This document shows, piece after piece, positions 44,720-57,500 of a stretch of 64,000 nt of DNA. The notes beneath the pieces were generated by a model. It did not search any database. It was given only the letters and a program-made list of their open reading frames with translations, and was not told the DNA's origin. Both the position numbers and the translations under genes were made by a program. Origin of the DNA: Turritopsis dohrnii (taxonomy: Eukaryota; Cnidaria; Hydrozoa; Anthoathecata; Oceaniidae); NCBI GenBank assembly GCA_027922465.2, contig BQMF02000138.1, positions 620,001-684,000 of the forward strand, given 5' to 3'. Every line of letters begins with the position of its first letter. Position 1 is the first letter of the stretch.

Positions 44720-45589
44720 CTAGCCGCCAAGGCGGCGTCGCTCGCCGCCCATGTCCACCTGCTCTGTATCACTTTATCAATAAACGTCAAATTTCCTTAT
44801 AAACGGCTCGTACAACTTGTGTTCAACCAGAAGCAGATTCAAAGTCACAACCTCTGGTAAAACCAATCTTTTCTCAGTGTAACAATACACTCAAAACGTA
44901 TAGAGAGAAAATTTCAACTTGTTATTAACTTTTGTTTTAAAAAAGTTACGCGCTCTAACATGGGTGCTATCAAACATAAGGGGGAAATGGTTTCTCTTTT
45001 TAAAAAGATCACACGGGAGGAGAGAAAAAAAGGCACGTGCTAAATGAATAAATCGAATAAAAAAACGTTCGATCAGAACGCTTAACAATTAAAAGAAGAA
45101 ATTAATTTATTAAAAGAAAAGCAATAATAAAAAAAAAATAAAAATTTTTTTTTGATATGATACTCTTTTTTTACCTATCGGTTTTTAAACATTTTGATTG
45201 CTCAAAAAAAGTTCACCCGTCTCAGACAGTCAGGCAAGAGTTAGTGGCAAACCGAACATATGCTGCCACGTTCTGCCACTGCTGCTTTTTGTCCAAAATG
45301 TTTAATCAGTTAGTTTCTTTGTATTTAGTTGATGTACTGTTTTCAAAGCCAAGTCAACGTGGAATATAAAACTAACAATAATGATAAAAACAAAACGTTA
45401 TTCCTATTAGTTCATCAGCCAAAAAAAGTCACGTTCGATTGGGGTTGCAATGTATTTGCTTCGAACTCACGTCGCACACAAAAAAAGAAATAATTTCGCT
45501 CACAACTTAATCTACCATTTTGCGTGACTTACAAACAAACAAACAAACAAACAAACAAACAGACAGAGAATCGGCTATTAATATATAGA
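44720..45589 (-). mobile_element. Helitron-like unit 4 of a tandem array
   Basis: Complete ends with an expanded (caaa)n run near the 5' terminus. The terminus at 45589 lies 69 bp past the splice donor of the last recognised adhesion GPCR exon, so the array sits in that gene's intron or beyond its 3' end. Confidence 0.85.
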
Positions 45590-45657
45590 TATAGATGTAT
45601 AGCTTTAATGCGCCCAAGGTGCGCAGAATAAGATATTCCTTGGTAAATTTGTTTTAC

Positions 45658-48588
45658 CTCTACTGATGACTTTGACAACATTCTGGATGCTTGATAGTTC
45701 TCACGTAAGCGTTTCAATGCAGCTCGGACTTCGGAGTTGAAGACACAGTAGAACATAAAGATTAATACACCCTAAATCAGAAATTTTTAAAAAATTTAGC
45801 ATTTCATTTACCGCACACCTTTTCCAGGTAATTGATAGCTCAACATTCGTGAAGAATTGATTGATTTTAGATGAACGAGGTTTTGAAAATTATATTAGAT
45901 GCTTCACTAATTTTGAACAAGCTTTAAGAAATTTATCTACGAATTTGGTACAACATGTGGAAAATTGTTATAAGATGATATTCAAGTATAGAAATAAATC
46001 TTGATTCTGTTACAGATAGTGAGTAAAATTCTAAATCTTTAAAACCATTTACCAAAAACCTTCTTATCGGAACTGTTGGGGAAGTTATGGCACAAACAGG
46101 AAGATAAAGATTAATTGGAATTGTTACAACAGTTATTAGAAAGATTTGCCTGGTATAGTTTACACTTTTAAAGAATCGAATATATTGCGGTTGTAGCATT
46201 AAAAAGTGAAGGACTTTATCATCAAGACCTGAAAGGAATTCAAAATCGTAAACAGATACTGGAGAAAGAGTGTTTGTTCATTAATGGCAAACATGCCAAA
46301 TAACCAGGTGATTCCCAATATCGGCATCAATATGACCATTGCTTTTAAAGCAGCTCTAAAACAACAAATAACGATGTCACCTGCGTTTTTGGTTTTACCT
46401 TTCCAAAAAAAAGTTTAGAGAAAAAAAACTATAATATACCAGCATGTTCATAAAGGTTTCAAGTATAAGTCAAGAACGAGTGTTTCACCGACAAATGTAG
46501 CAACTCCGACAAATTTAGTAAATTTTCTACAACAAATGTAGTAACTCCGACAAATGTAGTAAACCTACGTCAAATGTAGTAAACGCCTTGAATGTTAAAA
46601 TGGGCCATAATTAGGCCAAAAACATGAAGGTCTTCACCAGGTAACTTTTCAAGGGCTATGTGTTACTACATTTGTCGGTGTAACAACGAGTACGCTAAAG
46701 GTGAACATTGTCTATTTTGATTCTCATCGCCATTTCTTTGTTTAAGTTAGTTGAATTAACAAGAATATTCCATTAAAAACAGCAATGTCCTTCCAGTGAA
46801 CTGATCAATATGTCGAAAATGTATGGTAACCGTACTAATAACCTAGCAAAAAGCCACATTGTTTTAATGGCCAAAATTGTAAATACGTTTAAAGGTGCAG
46901 TGAGTATTATGTTTTTATCTAAAGGTAAAGTAATAATAAAGAAAAGTATTGTTTTACTTGACTTGCTCTTTTGTTTTCGCATTTGCAACATCAGTTGGAG
47001 TAGCAACTGATGCAATCAAAACTTTCAAGACACTTGCCATGATCAAAACATTTATCTAAAACAAGATTAAAATCTGATTTAGCTAGAAATATCACTAAGA
47101 TATTTATTCCTTTCTGAAAGATTTCATCTATATGTTTCAGATATAAGTTTTACAAGTGTTTTCGAAAGATTGACTTTCAATCCTTCAATTTGTTTTTTTT
47201 TGTCAACTTTATAATTTACAATTCATCATATCTTACAATGATGACCAAGCAAACAGGACCCACAAATGCCCAGATGTGTCCTTTATTTGTAGAGATCCAA
47301 CAAGCGCGTGACGTACCATATCCACCAGGTCTAACTGCAGCTGATATTGAAACCAGTATGACTGGAGTTCCTACAATAAAATTACAATTACAACGATCAA
47401 ACCTAGTAACAAACTTTAAGTGTTTTAAATTTTCAAAGCTGAGTCTAGCGTCATCTGTGAAATATTATTCGCCATTGTAACGCGCGATTTTGAAAAATGA
47501 TATAGTTAGAAATAAAAGATTTACATTCGAATTAGTTTGTTAATCATTAATGTTTGCTAACTGCAATCCCAATCCCCACATCTAAGCCCCTTCCCAAACG
47601 AAAGACCTGCAGCAAAATGTCAATTCCTAGCCTGTTTGCTACGAAAGTGAATAAAACCTTGCCAAATCATCTACCACTAAACATTTACAGTTCCCCCTAA
47701 TGGTTTTTACCATTCTCCTATTGTGTACAATTGTAAGCGTTTTCGATAAGCTTAGGATATAGTTTTAATGATTAATGAAAGATGGATATCTGAATTTTAA
47801 GAGATACTATATAAACATAAAACAATTGAATGACTTATTACTGTAACATACCCCATCCGATGAAATAATAAAATTTCATTTTACTTCTACCATCTTGAAA
47901 AACATGAACGACTTTAGTGTAAAGGTGAACACCTTCAGCAAGCATCCAGCCAAAAGCAGCCGTGAAAAAATAATGCAACAATATCGCAACAGCTCCACAC
48001 ATTATCTGTTACATTTGAGAGAAAAACAGATAAATTTCAAAGCAATTTATTAGAATTGTTCCCCTCATTTAAATTCTATAAGTTATATGAAATACTCGTC
48101 AACAGCTGATTGGCAGATAATGGAATACAAATTCTTTAAAAGATGACGTATTTTTGCTTAGTTTTGGTTGGTTTACCATCAATACAGCACCAGTTATCAC
48201 ATTCTTTAGAAAGTGTTCATGTTTGATAACAAAGAAAGAGAGAAAGACTCAACAATAAAATAACTACGAAACTTACAGAGTTATCAGTTGCATCGATTCC
48301 TGTTAGGAATATAATCTGGGCGATTCCTAAAGCAGCCGCAAGATTTGTGTGGATTTTTGTGCGATCTGATGACAGCGTCCTACAGATGAATGTTATGTTA
48401 TTTTATATTTTTCCAAAATTCGCTCGACATTAAAGAACTACAAAAACAGGTCTTAGAAAAAAAACCAGAACGATATTTACTTACTGAATAGAAACAAGAG
48501 TTGCAAATGTCAACAAAAATCCAAATAAAGACAATCCGCAGCCAATGTACGTGATAATTTCCAACGAAACTAAATGTTTGACTGGGAT
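45658..48588 (-). other. Seven-transmembrane domain of the adhesion GPCR
   Basis: TM1: EIITYIGCGLSLFGFLLTFA. TM2: KIHTNLAAALGIAQIIFLTG. TM3: IMCGAVAILLHYFFTAAFGW, then MLAEGVHLYTKVV, the class signature. TM4-ECL2-TM5: GTPVILVSISAAVRPGGYGT, then ACWISTNKGHIWAFVGPVC, with the ECL2 Cys and Trp conserved. ICL3: TPTDVANAKTKEQVK. TM6: LKAMVILMPILGITWLFG. TM7: GVLIFMFYCVFNSEVRAALK. All motifs are those of adhesion-family receptors and none is missing, so this part looks functional. The reading ends at a donor after SKSSVE; the rest of the cytoplasmic tail is not identified. Confidence 0.9.
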
Positions 48589-51500
48589 CTGCAATAAAAA
48601 CAATGTATAGTCAGAAGACACCCATCTTCATTTTTAAACATGTCTTTGAGTGTTTTTTTAGATTTGAATCTGTACTGAAATGTGGAAATCTTCCAAGAGA
48701 TATTTATAATGTTTGATTTATGATTTTTTGGAAGGGATATTCTGGACACTTCCACCTTAAGAAACCAACGATCAAACCAGAAGCGAAGCGAACGTGTCCA
48801 AAGTCCCCGTGAAATATCTCAAATCAGAATTTATAACGGAAAGTGTTTATCTTTATAAGAGCCTAAATCATACATTTACTATCGATTAAACCATTTAATT
48901 TGTAAACTATGATGAATGAGTGTTACCTCATAGTTAGTAACTTGGACTAACAAAGCAAAACTTGTCAAATGATAAATTTCCGAAATGACTGTGTGGTTTG
49001 ATCGACTAATTGGAACGATTCCATGGCTTGACCACACTCCGTTGTTTCTATGCAGACAGATGAATAGTAAATCATGATTAGTCAAGATTTTTCGTTTAAG
49101 GCTAGGGTGGTTAAAGGTTCATGATTATGGCTACGATGGTAAGCCTATGTATCTGGTTGGTCGCCTTAACGCTCAGCCAAAAACGATTCTGCTGTCCTTA
49201 GTGATACTTTCCCTCAAAATTTTATAAGCAAGATAAGGTGAACCGATAAAGGCCAACAATGTCACATTCATAAAATGTTTAACTTATTTATATTGGCACA
49301 TATACCAATCCTGGATTTCTTTTGAAAAACATTGTTTGAATATATTTAGTACAGCTGACCTCGTTTAGAAAGTCAAATTTGTAAAGGATAAGTGATATTT
49401 ACTAAGAAAAGTCGAACAAGTTTTGAACAATGAAAAAAAGCAATAATAAAATCTTACTAGGTCAACAAACTATGTTACAAAAATTATAATCTACAGTTTA
49501 ATACTTACGTGTTACCATGGGTCTTCCAATACCAGGATTGAATATTGGTGATATTTGTTGTATTCAAATGAGGCTGAAAAATATTTAATTAACCAGAAAA
49601 ATTGTGTTTTCACTGAGATACATTTCAAATATTGACAGAATAGAACGAGAACGAGAAGAACTTTGCAAAAACACCAATAATCGCAACAATTGCATTGATC
49701 ATGAAAGATTTGAGCTGGATGTTTTTATTATATGTGGATGTAGTTCATAAAAAGACAATATAAGATAGCACTGGTGTTCCCCCACCCCCTAGAAAATTTG
49801 CCCCGGATTATTTCCCCCATTCAATGTAGAGTTAGGTTTAGGCCTACCTATATTGCGGACAATTTTCCGGGGTCTATCATCGGGGAGGGGAGATTTTCCA
49901 GGGTAATCTCCTAAAGGTAAAATCAAACATCGGATCTGTCTACAAGTTTTTGTGGTTTGGAAGGTAAGACATACTTACATTGTTTTCTATTTGTTGCACC
50001 AACCTCATTGGCACGGTAAATGGCGTCGGCAAAGGTGGATTTATGTAGATAGACAACAATGAAGAAGTAATGTTTGTCATTTGGCCACGTTGAAACCTAA
50101 CACAAGTAAGCATATTTTTCTTAGATAAGCAGTACTAGAGCTATCCAAAAGCAGGTATTATTAGTAAACAGAGACAATGTCGGACTTACAGAATATCTGA
50201 AACGTTCATGCATATGAAAGTAATTGAAGCTGAATCTATAACGTAACAGATTATCTTTTACCATTTCTAAATGCCCTTATGATTTTTAAAAGAAACCTCA
50301 AGCTTTGTCTCATCTGCTTTTCTTTAATAATTGACGTAGCTAACATTTCACTCATTGAAATAAATTGCCATGGTCCTAATAAGATCAGAATTGTTATAAC
50401 GACCTTGAAAAAGCCGAAAAATCGGTTTCATTCAAGAGAATGTCCACGAGATAGCTTTAATTATTTGTTTCATTCGTTTTGAGGCTGCTCCATGATACAC
50501 ACAGTTTTAGTGAGGTCTTCCCACTGCTGCCATCACCGTCCTGCAACTCCATAGTTCTATTAATACAGTTCCTTATGTGACCAAACTTATTCACTGAATA
50601 GATTCGGAAAATGCTTGTTTCCAGCCAAGAAAAGAAACTGGATTTTACAGAACAAGTAACGCTTTAGGGTTTGATGGTTCGCTCTCAAAATCCCCTTTGA
50701 GTCTCGGAAATATACGTTATTACCGAGAGAATTACAAGGAAGTCCAGGTTTTTTACCTGGCATGTCGTCCAAAATTTTCGTTGGCAGTTCAATGCGAACA
50801 CATGAATCGTTTTGTGAGCAAAATGTTGGATAGGTATTTCTGGAACTGTTTCCAATCGATGAGATTTCTAAAACTAAACACCATGTGTTGATTGTAAAAC
50901 CAGCAATCTTTACATAATAATTTAATTCTTGTAAAAAGACTATATAAATTTACTTGTTCTTTCACTCTTGGCAATGTACGTTTCATTGACCACTTTTGTA
51001 GGTGTATTAATTCCCATTTCTTCTAGTGATTCTAACAATCTTGTAGCAACAACATCCAACTAAAAAAACAATGAATAAAATCATTGAATTGATGCCATGT
51101 TCAATAATCAAGTTACAACTTCACTTCACAGTACGTCTTAATCGACACAAAAACTTAGCATTCAATATTCTTAAGCCTTGATTTGAAAATTCCACGCCGC
51201 ACTTAGGCCACTAAATATTTCACTTAAGCATGGACAAGATCTCAGATGGTCGGTATAAAATACTACCTGTTCTTAACATATTTTTGATAATCCTTCGTAA
51301 TAACAGTAATTAATTTCTCTTAGTTCTATAAGCTTTGGTCAATTTGAACATTGATTAATTCTAAATGGAAGGCTAATGGAAGCAGATCAATCTCAGGACC
51401 GGCGACGCTGAAGGGTATTAGCGATACCCTGTGAAAATCAAGGGAAATGTTTAGTTATGTTACCTTCATTTCAGAAGCTTTGAGTTGATTGTTCAACACC

Positions 51501-54500
51501 AAGTCACTAATCTGGACCATCTAAAAATACGGAACCACTGCTAACTAATTTTTCTAAACTTGTAGAAGCAAAGAAAAAAATATATTTCGCAAGTGTAGAA
51601 AGTAACATTAAATCAGTAGAAAGGTATTTTTTTCGATAACACACAGCTTATTTGTAAAGACAATTTGCTAGATTTTGTCTAACCTCAGAAATTTGTTCAA
51701 CGTTCTTTATGGCGGATGATTTATGTGCTATGTTCTCATATACACTGAGAATAATTTCTTCTTCAGCTGGTGTCAAATCTTCAGTATTGGTAACAATATC
51801 TCGCAATTGCTTTGATACTTTTTTCAAATTCTTATCTGTAATCGTCACGTTCATACTCTGAAAGAAAACTGAATCATTTAATACATGTGCTTTCTATTTT
51901 CTAATAAAATGTTATTTTTCTAATCTTCTTTTTCCGTAATCATTTATCCACATGATCAAAGTGATTGCCACTCATGCATTTGACGGCAGTTCAAGGTGAA
52001 CTTACCAAACAACAGAATTTGAAAAGAGCTTCTTGAAAAGTGAACTTTCTAAAAATGGTTGATAAATGATGGTACGTGGTTGTTTTAACTTATAAGTTTT
52101 TTATTACCTGAATTTCTGGTCTGACTTCCTTGGTATGTAAAATAGACGACGTAACATATCTTTTCGATGGAGTCGGATGCAATGTCGTGTAAACAGAGGA
52201 TTGATATCGACTAGACATAGTTGTACTTTGTGGAATCGACATCTCAAATGATGAACTGGAATCGATTGTAATTTTGGAAGACATTTTAATGCTTGAATCG
52301 ATCAAAACGCTGGATTTGGATGGTTTTACCCCTTGAAGGAAAAAGCAATATTTTTTTTTTTGGTTTTGGGGTGGGTAATAATCTTCTTGAAAAGTTTACT
52401 ACTTCCTTACCTGGACAAGCCTCTATGTAAATATTAGTGAAATCTAAAATATGTATATGGTTAAAAAATATGTGCGCTGTTGTTATTTTGCGTTTTTATT
52501 TTAAGATGACAAAAAGCAATTAAGTAGAACAGGTTTAACTGTAACTTTAATGTTTAGCTACTCTTAAGGATGTAAGTTCCCAGCCGGCACATTTGTTCAA
52601 AAACCTCTGTGAAGGAGTGCATTTCCATAGAAATATACACACAATTTCAACAAAAATGCTCTTCGTCGCAGTACTCGTACCTTGGATGAAACCTTTGTTT
52701 TTACTTTCACCACCATTAACATTCAAATGTAATTTTTTGTATTCTTTTATATTCCCTTCATTGTAGACAGTTCTAACACAAGCTTTTAAAGAAATTACTC
52801 CTCCGTGACCAGATCCTGAAGTTCCTTTTATTCCACGAGCGCTTATAAGAGTTGACGCTGAGTGGAAAATAATCTGAAACAAAAGAAGTTTATTCTTCTA
52901 TAACTATGGTGTATAATTGATAATTCTCTGGCTAAACATACGCTGCGCCACACCTTTTCAGCTGCGATGATGATCGTTCCACCACTTGCGCCACATGAGC
53001 TTTGAGGCTTCATTAAGAGAAAGTAAGCGTCAGCAACTATCGACGCACCATCATCTAGAATAGAGTTCAGTAAAATTTAATGTAGGTTATTTTGATTGAA
53101 TGATTGTAAGGTTGCATTCGATGGCAACCTTCTGCGTTTTTCTATACTTACATAAATTTACACTTCCTTTTGAGACTTGAATCTCGATAGCTGCTCCACC
53201 AACTGAAACCTGGGTGAATTCTTTTCCTGAAGAATCAACTTGAAATTGTCATGGCAAGTGAGAATAGATCAAATTTCTTTAGTATTCATTAGTGATGCAG
53301 CCTTTAGCTGACTATACTGGAAACCCAGCAGTGGACTTAAAAACAGTCAAGATACATGACACTTAATAGACTGTTTTTAAAGCACATTAATGAGACATGT
53401 GGAGATATGGGAGGACGAGAATACGATCGCAGCAGACACATAAACAGCCACACTATTGCTATGTTCGTTAACTGTAGAACCTTTAATACAAACGTATGAT
53501 ATAAAAACAAACTTTTCTACAACCTGAACACGTGCTTCCACCAATTAGCTGAACAGGATTCACACCATAGCTCCCATCTGGTGATAGCAAGTCACCATGT
53601 GTTGCAAACGTTTCCTTTGCCCCGGGACCTGCAAGATTTTCAGTTAAATAAAGTCCATCAAGGAATTTTACGTTTCCACAGGCATCAATAAAGGGTCTTT
53701 AATAACATTATATCTTCGGCAGATTTTATCTGTTATGGTTTAACATTCGAACCTACAACTACTTTGCGGAATCAACAGTAGCGTTGTTTCACCTTTTATT
53801 AAGAATACCATGCATTTCCACAAGTAACCTACCTTGATATGTGCCTTCACTGTGATAGCCACCAACGGAAGTATTTCCAGACAGCGGCCCGCCACTGTAC
53901 GTTAAGTTTATTGCTGTATATAAGTGGAAACTGCCAGAGTATAGCACAATTTTTAACGGGCTTTTGCCTGTGACTTTTACTAAAGTAGTTGCTTCAATAA
54001 CCAAAGAATGATGAAATTCAAATACGCACGGTACTTCGTCAGTGATAGGATTAGCCTTGCTTCCTGTAAATTTGTATCCAGGAAAATCAAATCTGCTTTC
54101 CCATGTACACTCGTTAGTGTCGATATTGATTTCTTTAGAAAAGGTTACTGAAGCAAGAAAATGGAATAATTTATCTACATTATAAAAGATGAACCGCAAT
54201 GCTTTTTACTAAGAAATTGCAAAAGCTCTGAATTCTAGTTTATACCGAATGTTTTAGATCTTTGTTTTTTGGGGTTTTTGAATGTTTTTGAATTTTTGGG
54301 GTTTTTTTTGTATTTTTTGCACCTTCACTCTCACTCATCGATTTATACAATGCAGAATTAAAACAGATGGCAGGATGTGCAAAAAAGATTCTTTGAAAAA
54401 AGATTGCTTTCTCACAGGTAGCTATTATCGTTCCAATTGCACCATCTGTTGATCCTTTGCCACCACTGATGGCCTCTTTAGTATTCATTGCCCCATATAC

Positions 54501-57500
54501 AATGCGAAAAGCGTTCAATTTTAATATTCCTCCAGATCCCCCATCGCCACAATAATCATTTAAAGTGGATGAAAAACCGGATGAGCCTCCTCTAACAGAT
54601 AATTGTCCATTCAAGTTGATCTAAAACATGGAAAGAAGGATCATCAACCTAAGATTTCTTGCCTTGCTGATATATGCATGGCGTATATGAAAATGAAAAA
54701 GGCAAAAGTTGAACATATCATTACCCCTTAAGTGCTTGTTATTATTATTATTATGAATTTTTTTACAGGATAACACTATCAGTTCATAAATAAAAACTGC
54801 TCTACCCAAAGTAGTCTTATGTAGTCTTATGTTTTTACTGCGCTTAGATGATATTTTTGACTTCTGTTCTATTTCTGTTTTAAAAGTTCCCTTGATTGAG
54901 ACGAGATTATAACGTATTTCTGTCAATTGTAAGAACTAAGATCGGTCAAAGTGACTGGTTGTATTCAGACTAGAGGCAAACATAGCGCACAAGTGATACA
55001 GGTGGCAGTGGGCTATTTAAACTAAGAAACGTGTTACGGAGATAATAAACATTTAAGATTGAAACGCAAAGTTGTTTGATGACCAAAATCGTAATTATAA
55101 AACAATTTTGAACTTTATTTGTCATAAATAAAAATATTTGCAAAATTACAGTTCATTTCCTTTGACTAAGGTTCTTAAATTTTGCCACATTTTTGACTCG
55201 TTGTGATATTGATGACCGTTCCAAAATTCAAGCAACTTTTCGTTGAATCTTATATTTGATTTACCAATCACTATTTATTATTCAGGATGGTTAACGAGTT
55301 ATTCTTACATTATATGCTTTAATGTAAATGTAACCACCGCTACTTCCACCAGGACAAACCAGTTCTGTTGTGTTCAACACGTTGTAGCCGTTAGCAGAAA
55401 TTACTGCATTAGAATCTAAAGGCAAACCAAAAGAAAAGGCCTTTCATGGCAGGACATAAGGTAAATGAAATGTACATGAATAAGATAATATAAGATATTA
55501 TACGGAGAAAACGATATGAAAGGAGGATCTTCACTCCAAACTTGTATAAACGTGGGTACATTCTCAAGCCGGTGAAGTGCATTTCCGTTGAAATGGTGTG
55601 TATATTTTTGTGTTTTTCTATAATAAATGTTCTCCTCCGCAGATTTTACAATAAATTTGTTCGGTAGGTTATCTTATGGTTAACTCTGCCTTTTAAAGAA
55701 AAGTAAAGTGTAATGCATTTCACGAGGACAGGCATCATTTCTTCCATAATACGAGAGAAAACAACAATGATTCTCAAAGTGAGGTTTTGTAAATGAATGT
55801 TTTTTTTCTCGATAAATTCTTATTGACTCGTAGTAAAACATTAACGATCAAGTCATTGACTACCAGCTTATGCATGCACGTTGACAGGTCATTGAAACCC
55901 ACTGATAAAAAAGACAATGTATATGGAGGGCTTTGAAATTTGATGCAGCAACGGTGTAGTGGTTAATACCTTTGAGTGCGACCGCTGCGACCCGTGTTCG
56001 AGTCCAGTCCTGTCGTATCTCAATACACCTTTCCCGTAATTGATTGCGCAATATTTTTATCATGCTCTACCTCGTTTTCAATATGCTATACCATGACAAC
56101 CGAATCTCCCGTGCTCAATCATTAACACTATCACAATCATTACACTAATTGCTCATTACTGAAATGAGTCCCGTGCCATTCTGTTACCATATCAACCTTT
56201 GCGAAAACGAGGCGGAGTATGGTAAAAAGTATTGCGCAATCAATTACCAGAAAGGTGTATACACCACTCGCATATGCGCTTTAAAAGCAGCGTATCAGCC
56301 CATTAGGAGCCATCGACTGACTGCACACTGGCCTTCGGGCAAGTTAGAGCAATGCTATACGTATCCCTGGCGGTAAGTCAACTAAGAGTTGCAAGTCGGC
56401 GGGCGGAAGAACCAACCATTACGGATGGAAGCCCAAGGACTAAAAACTCCCGTTACTTACTTACTTACTTACTTATGATCTTAATGAAAGGCATTAGCAA
56501 ACTCTTTAGAAGTAATTAATATTACCAATTGTGAGATTTCCATGAACTACAATTTGCAACACTCCACCTCCAGTACCAGGATCAATCTCATTTATTTTTG
56601 CCCCTAAATGGTTAAAATTCTCAAAAAAATGAATGGCTTTATTTCTTAATGAATGATTTTTTAAAACAAAATGTTTTCACCTGTGCTTCCTCCTAATATG
56701 TAAGAGGAATCATAATTCTGACTAAATGAATCCCATGCTCCACCGCCAACACCCCTGTGACCAGCTCCATGGAAAAGAAATCCACCTCCTGGACCAGAAC
56801 CTAAAGATAGTTAAAAGAACATATGCGTTAAACCACATCAAATATCAAATACGATGTTTTTGCTTCGTAATACCATTAAGTGACTGTAATCATTATGTTT
56901 TTGTCTTGTGAACTAATATTGTCGAATTTAATGGTGATTCCCCGTGGGTAAATCATAAAGACAGATCTGTATGCTGAATTGACGGTGTGTTAGATGATAT
57001 CAAATTGATTTAAATTTATTTTTCAAGTCGGAAAGTCATTTAACTTGGTTTTGTCCAATAAATTTGGTTGATTTTTGGGAGAGTGCGATCACACGTACTG
57101 AAATTTAGAAGTAGATGATGAAAAATAAATAGATCACTTTAAAGTCCTAGAATTTTAGTATGGAAGTCTCTTTCAATCAAGCTTAGGCCAAAAAAGAAAA
57201 GAATTCCATTCCATTTACTCTGAAATGGCTTTATGGTTCTACCGTATTACAAAACCAGATGTTTCCTTTAGACTTCGTCAAACTCAGTCATTGGCTAGAT
57301 AAAACATAACATACCGGTAATGCAGCATGCTTCTTTGGTAACATAACCACCCAGGTGCTGCTCATTTCCATCTCCTATTCTGCTGGTCGCAAGGCCGTTC
57401 AAGTTCAGTATTAAACTTAATTTCAACCCCTTAGTGAATACTAGCTTTAATTGGCTTTGACCTTGTAGTCTAACGTAGGTTCCTGGATTATTGTAGGTCA

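Noticed and set aside
47190..47480. A 96-codon plus-strand frame with protein-like composition.
   Set aside because: It is the antisense of the TM4-ECL2-TM5 exon of the adhesion GPCR (47237-47370), whose minus-strand reading has unmistakable family motifs and correct splice sites.
53833..54147. Separate small secreted-protein genes for each ectodomain exon.
   Set aside because: Splice borders and phases link these exons into one frame with the receptor exons; none has its own start or signal peptide.
55950..56010. A functional tRNA gene, because of clear A and B box-like segments.
   Set aside because: The flanks do not form an acceptor stem, and a repeat body with a (TTAC)n tail follows; a second copy exists. 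It is a SINE head.
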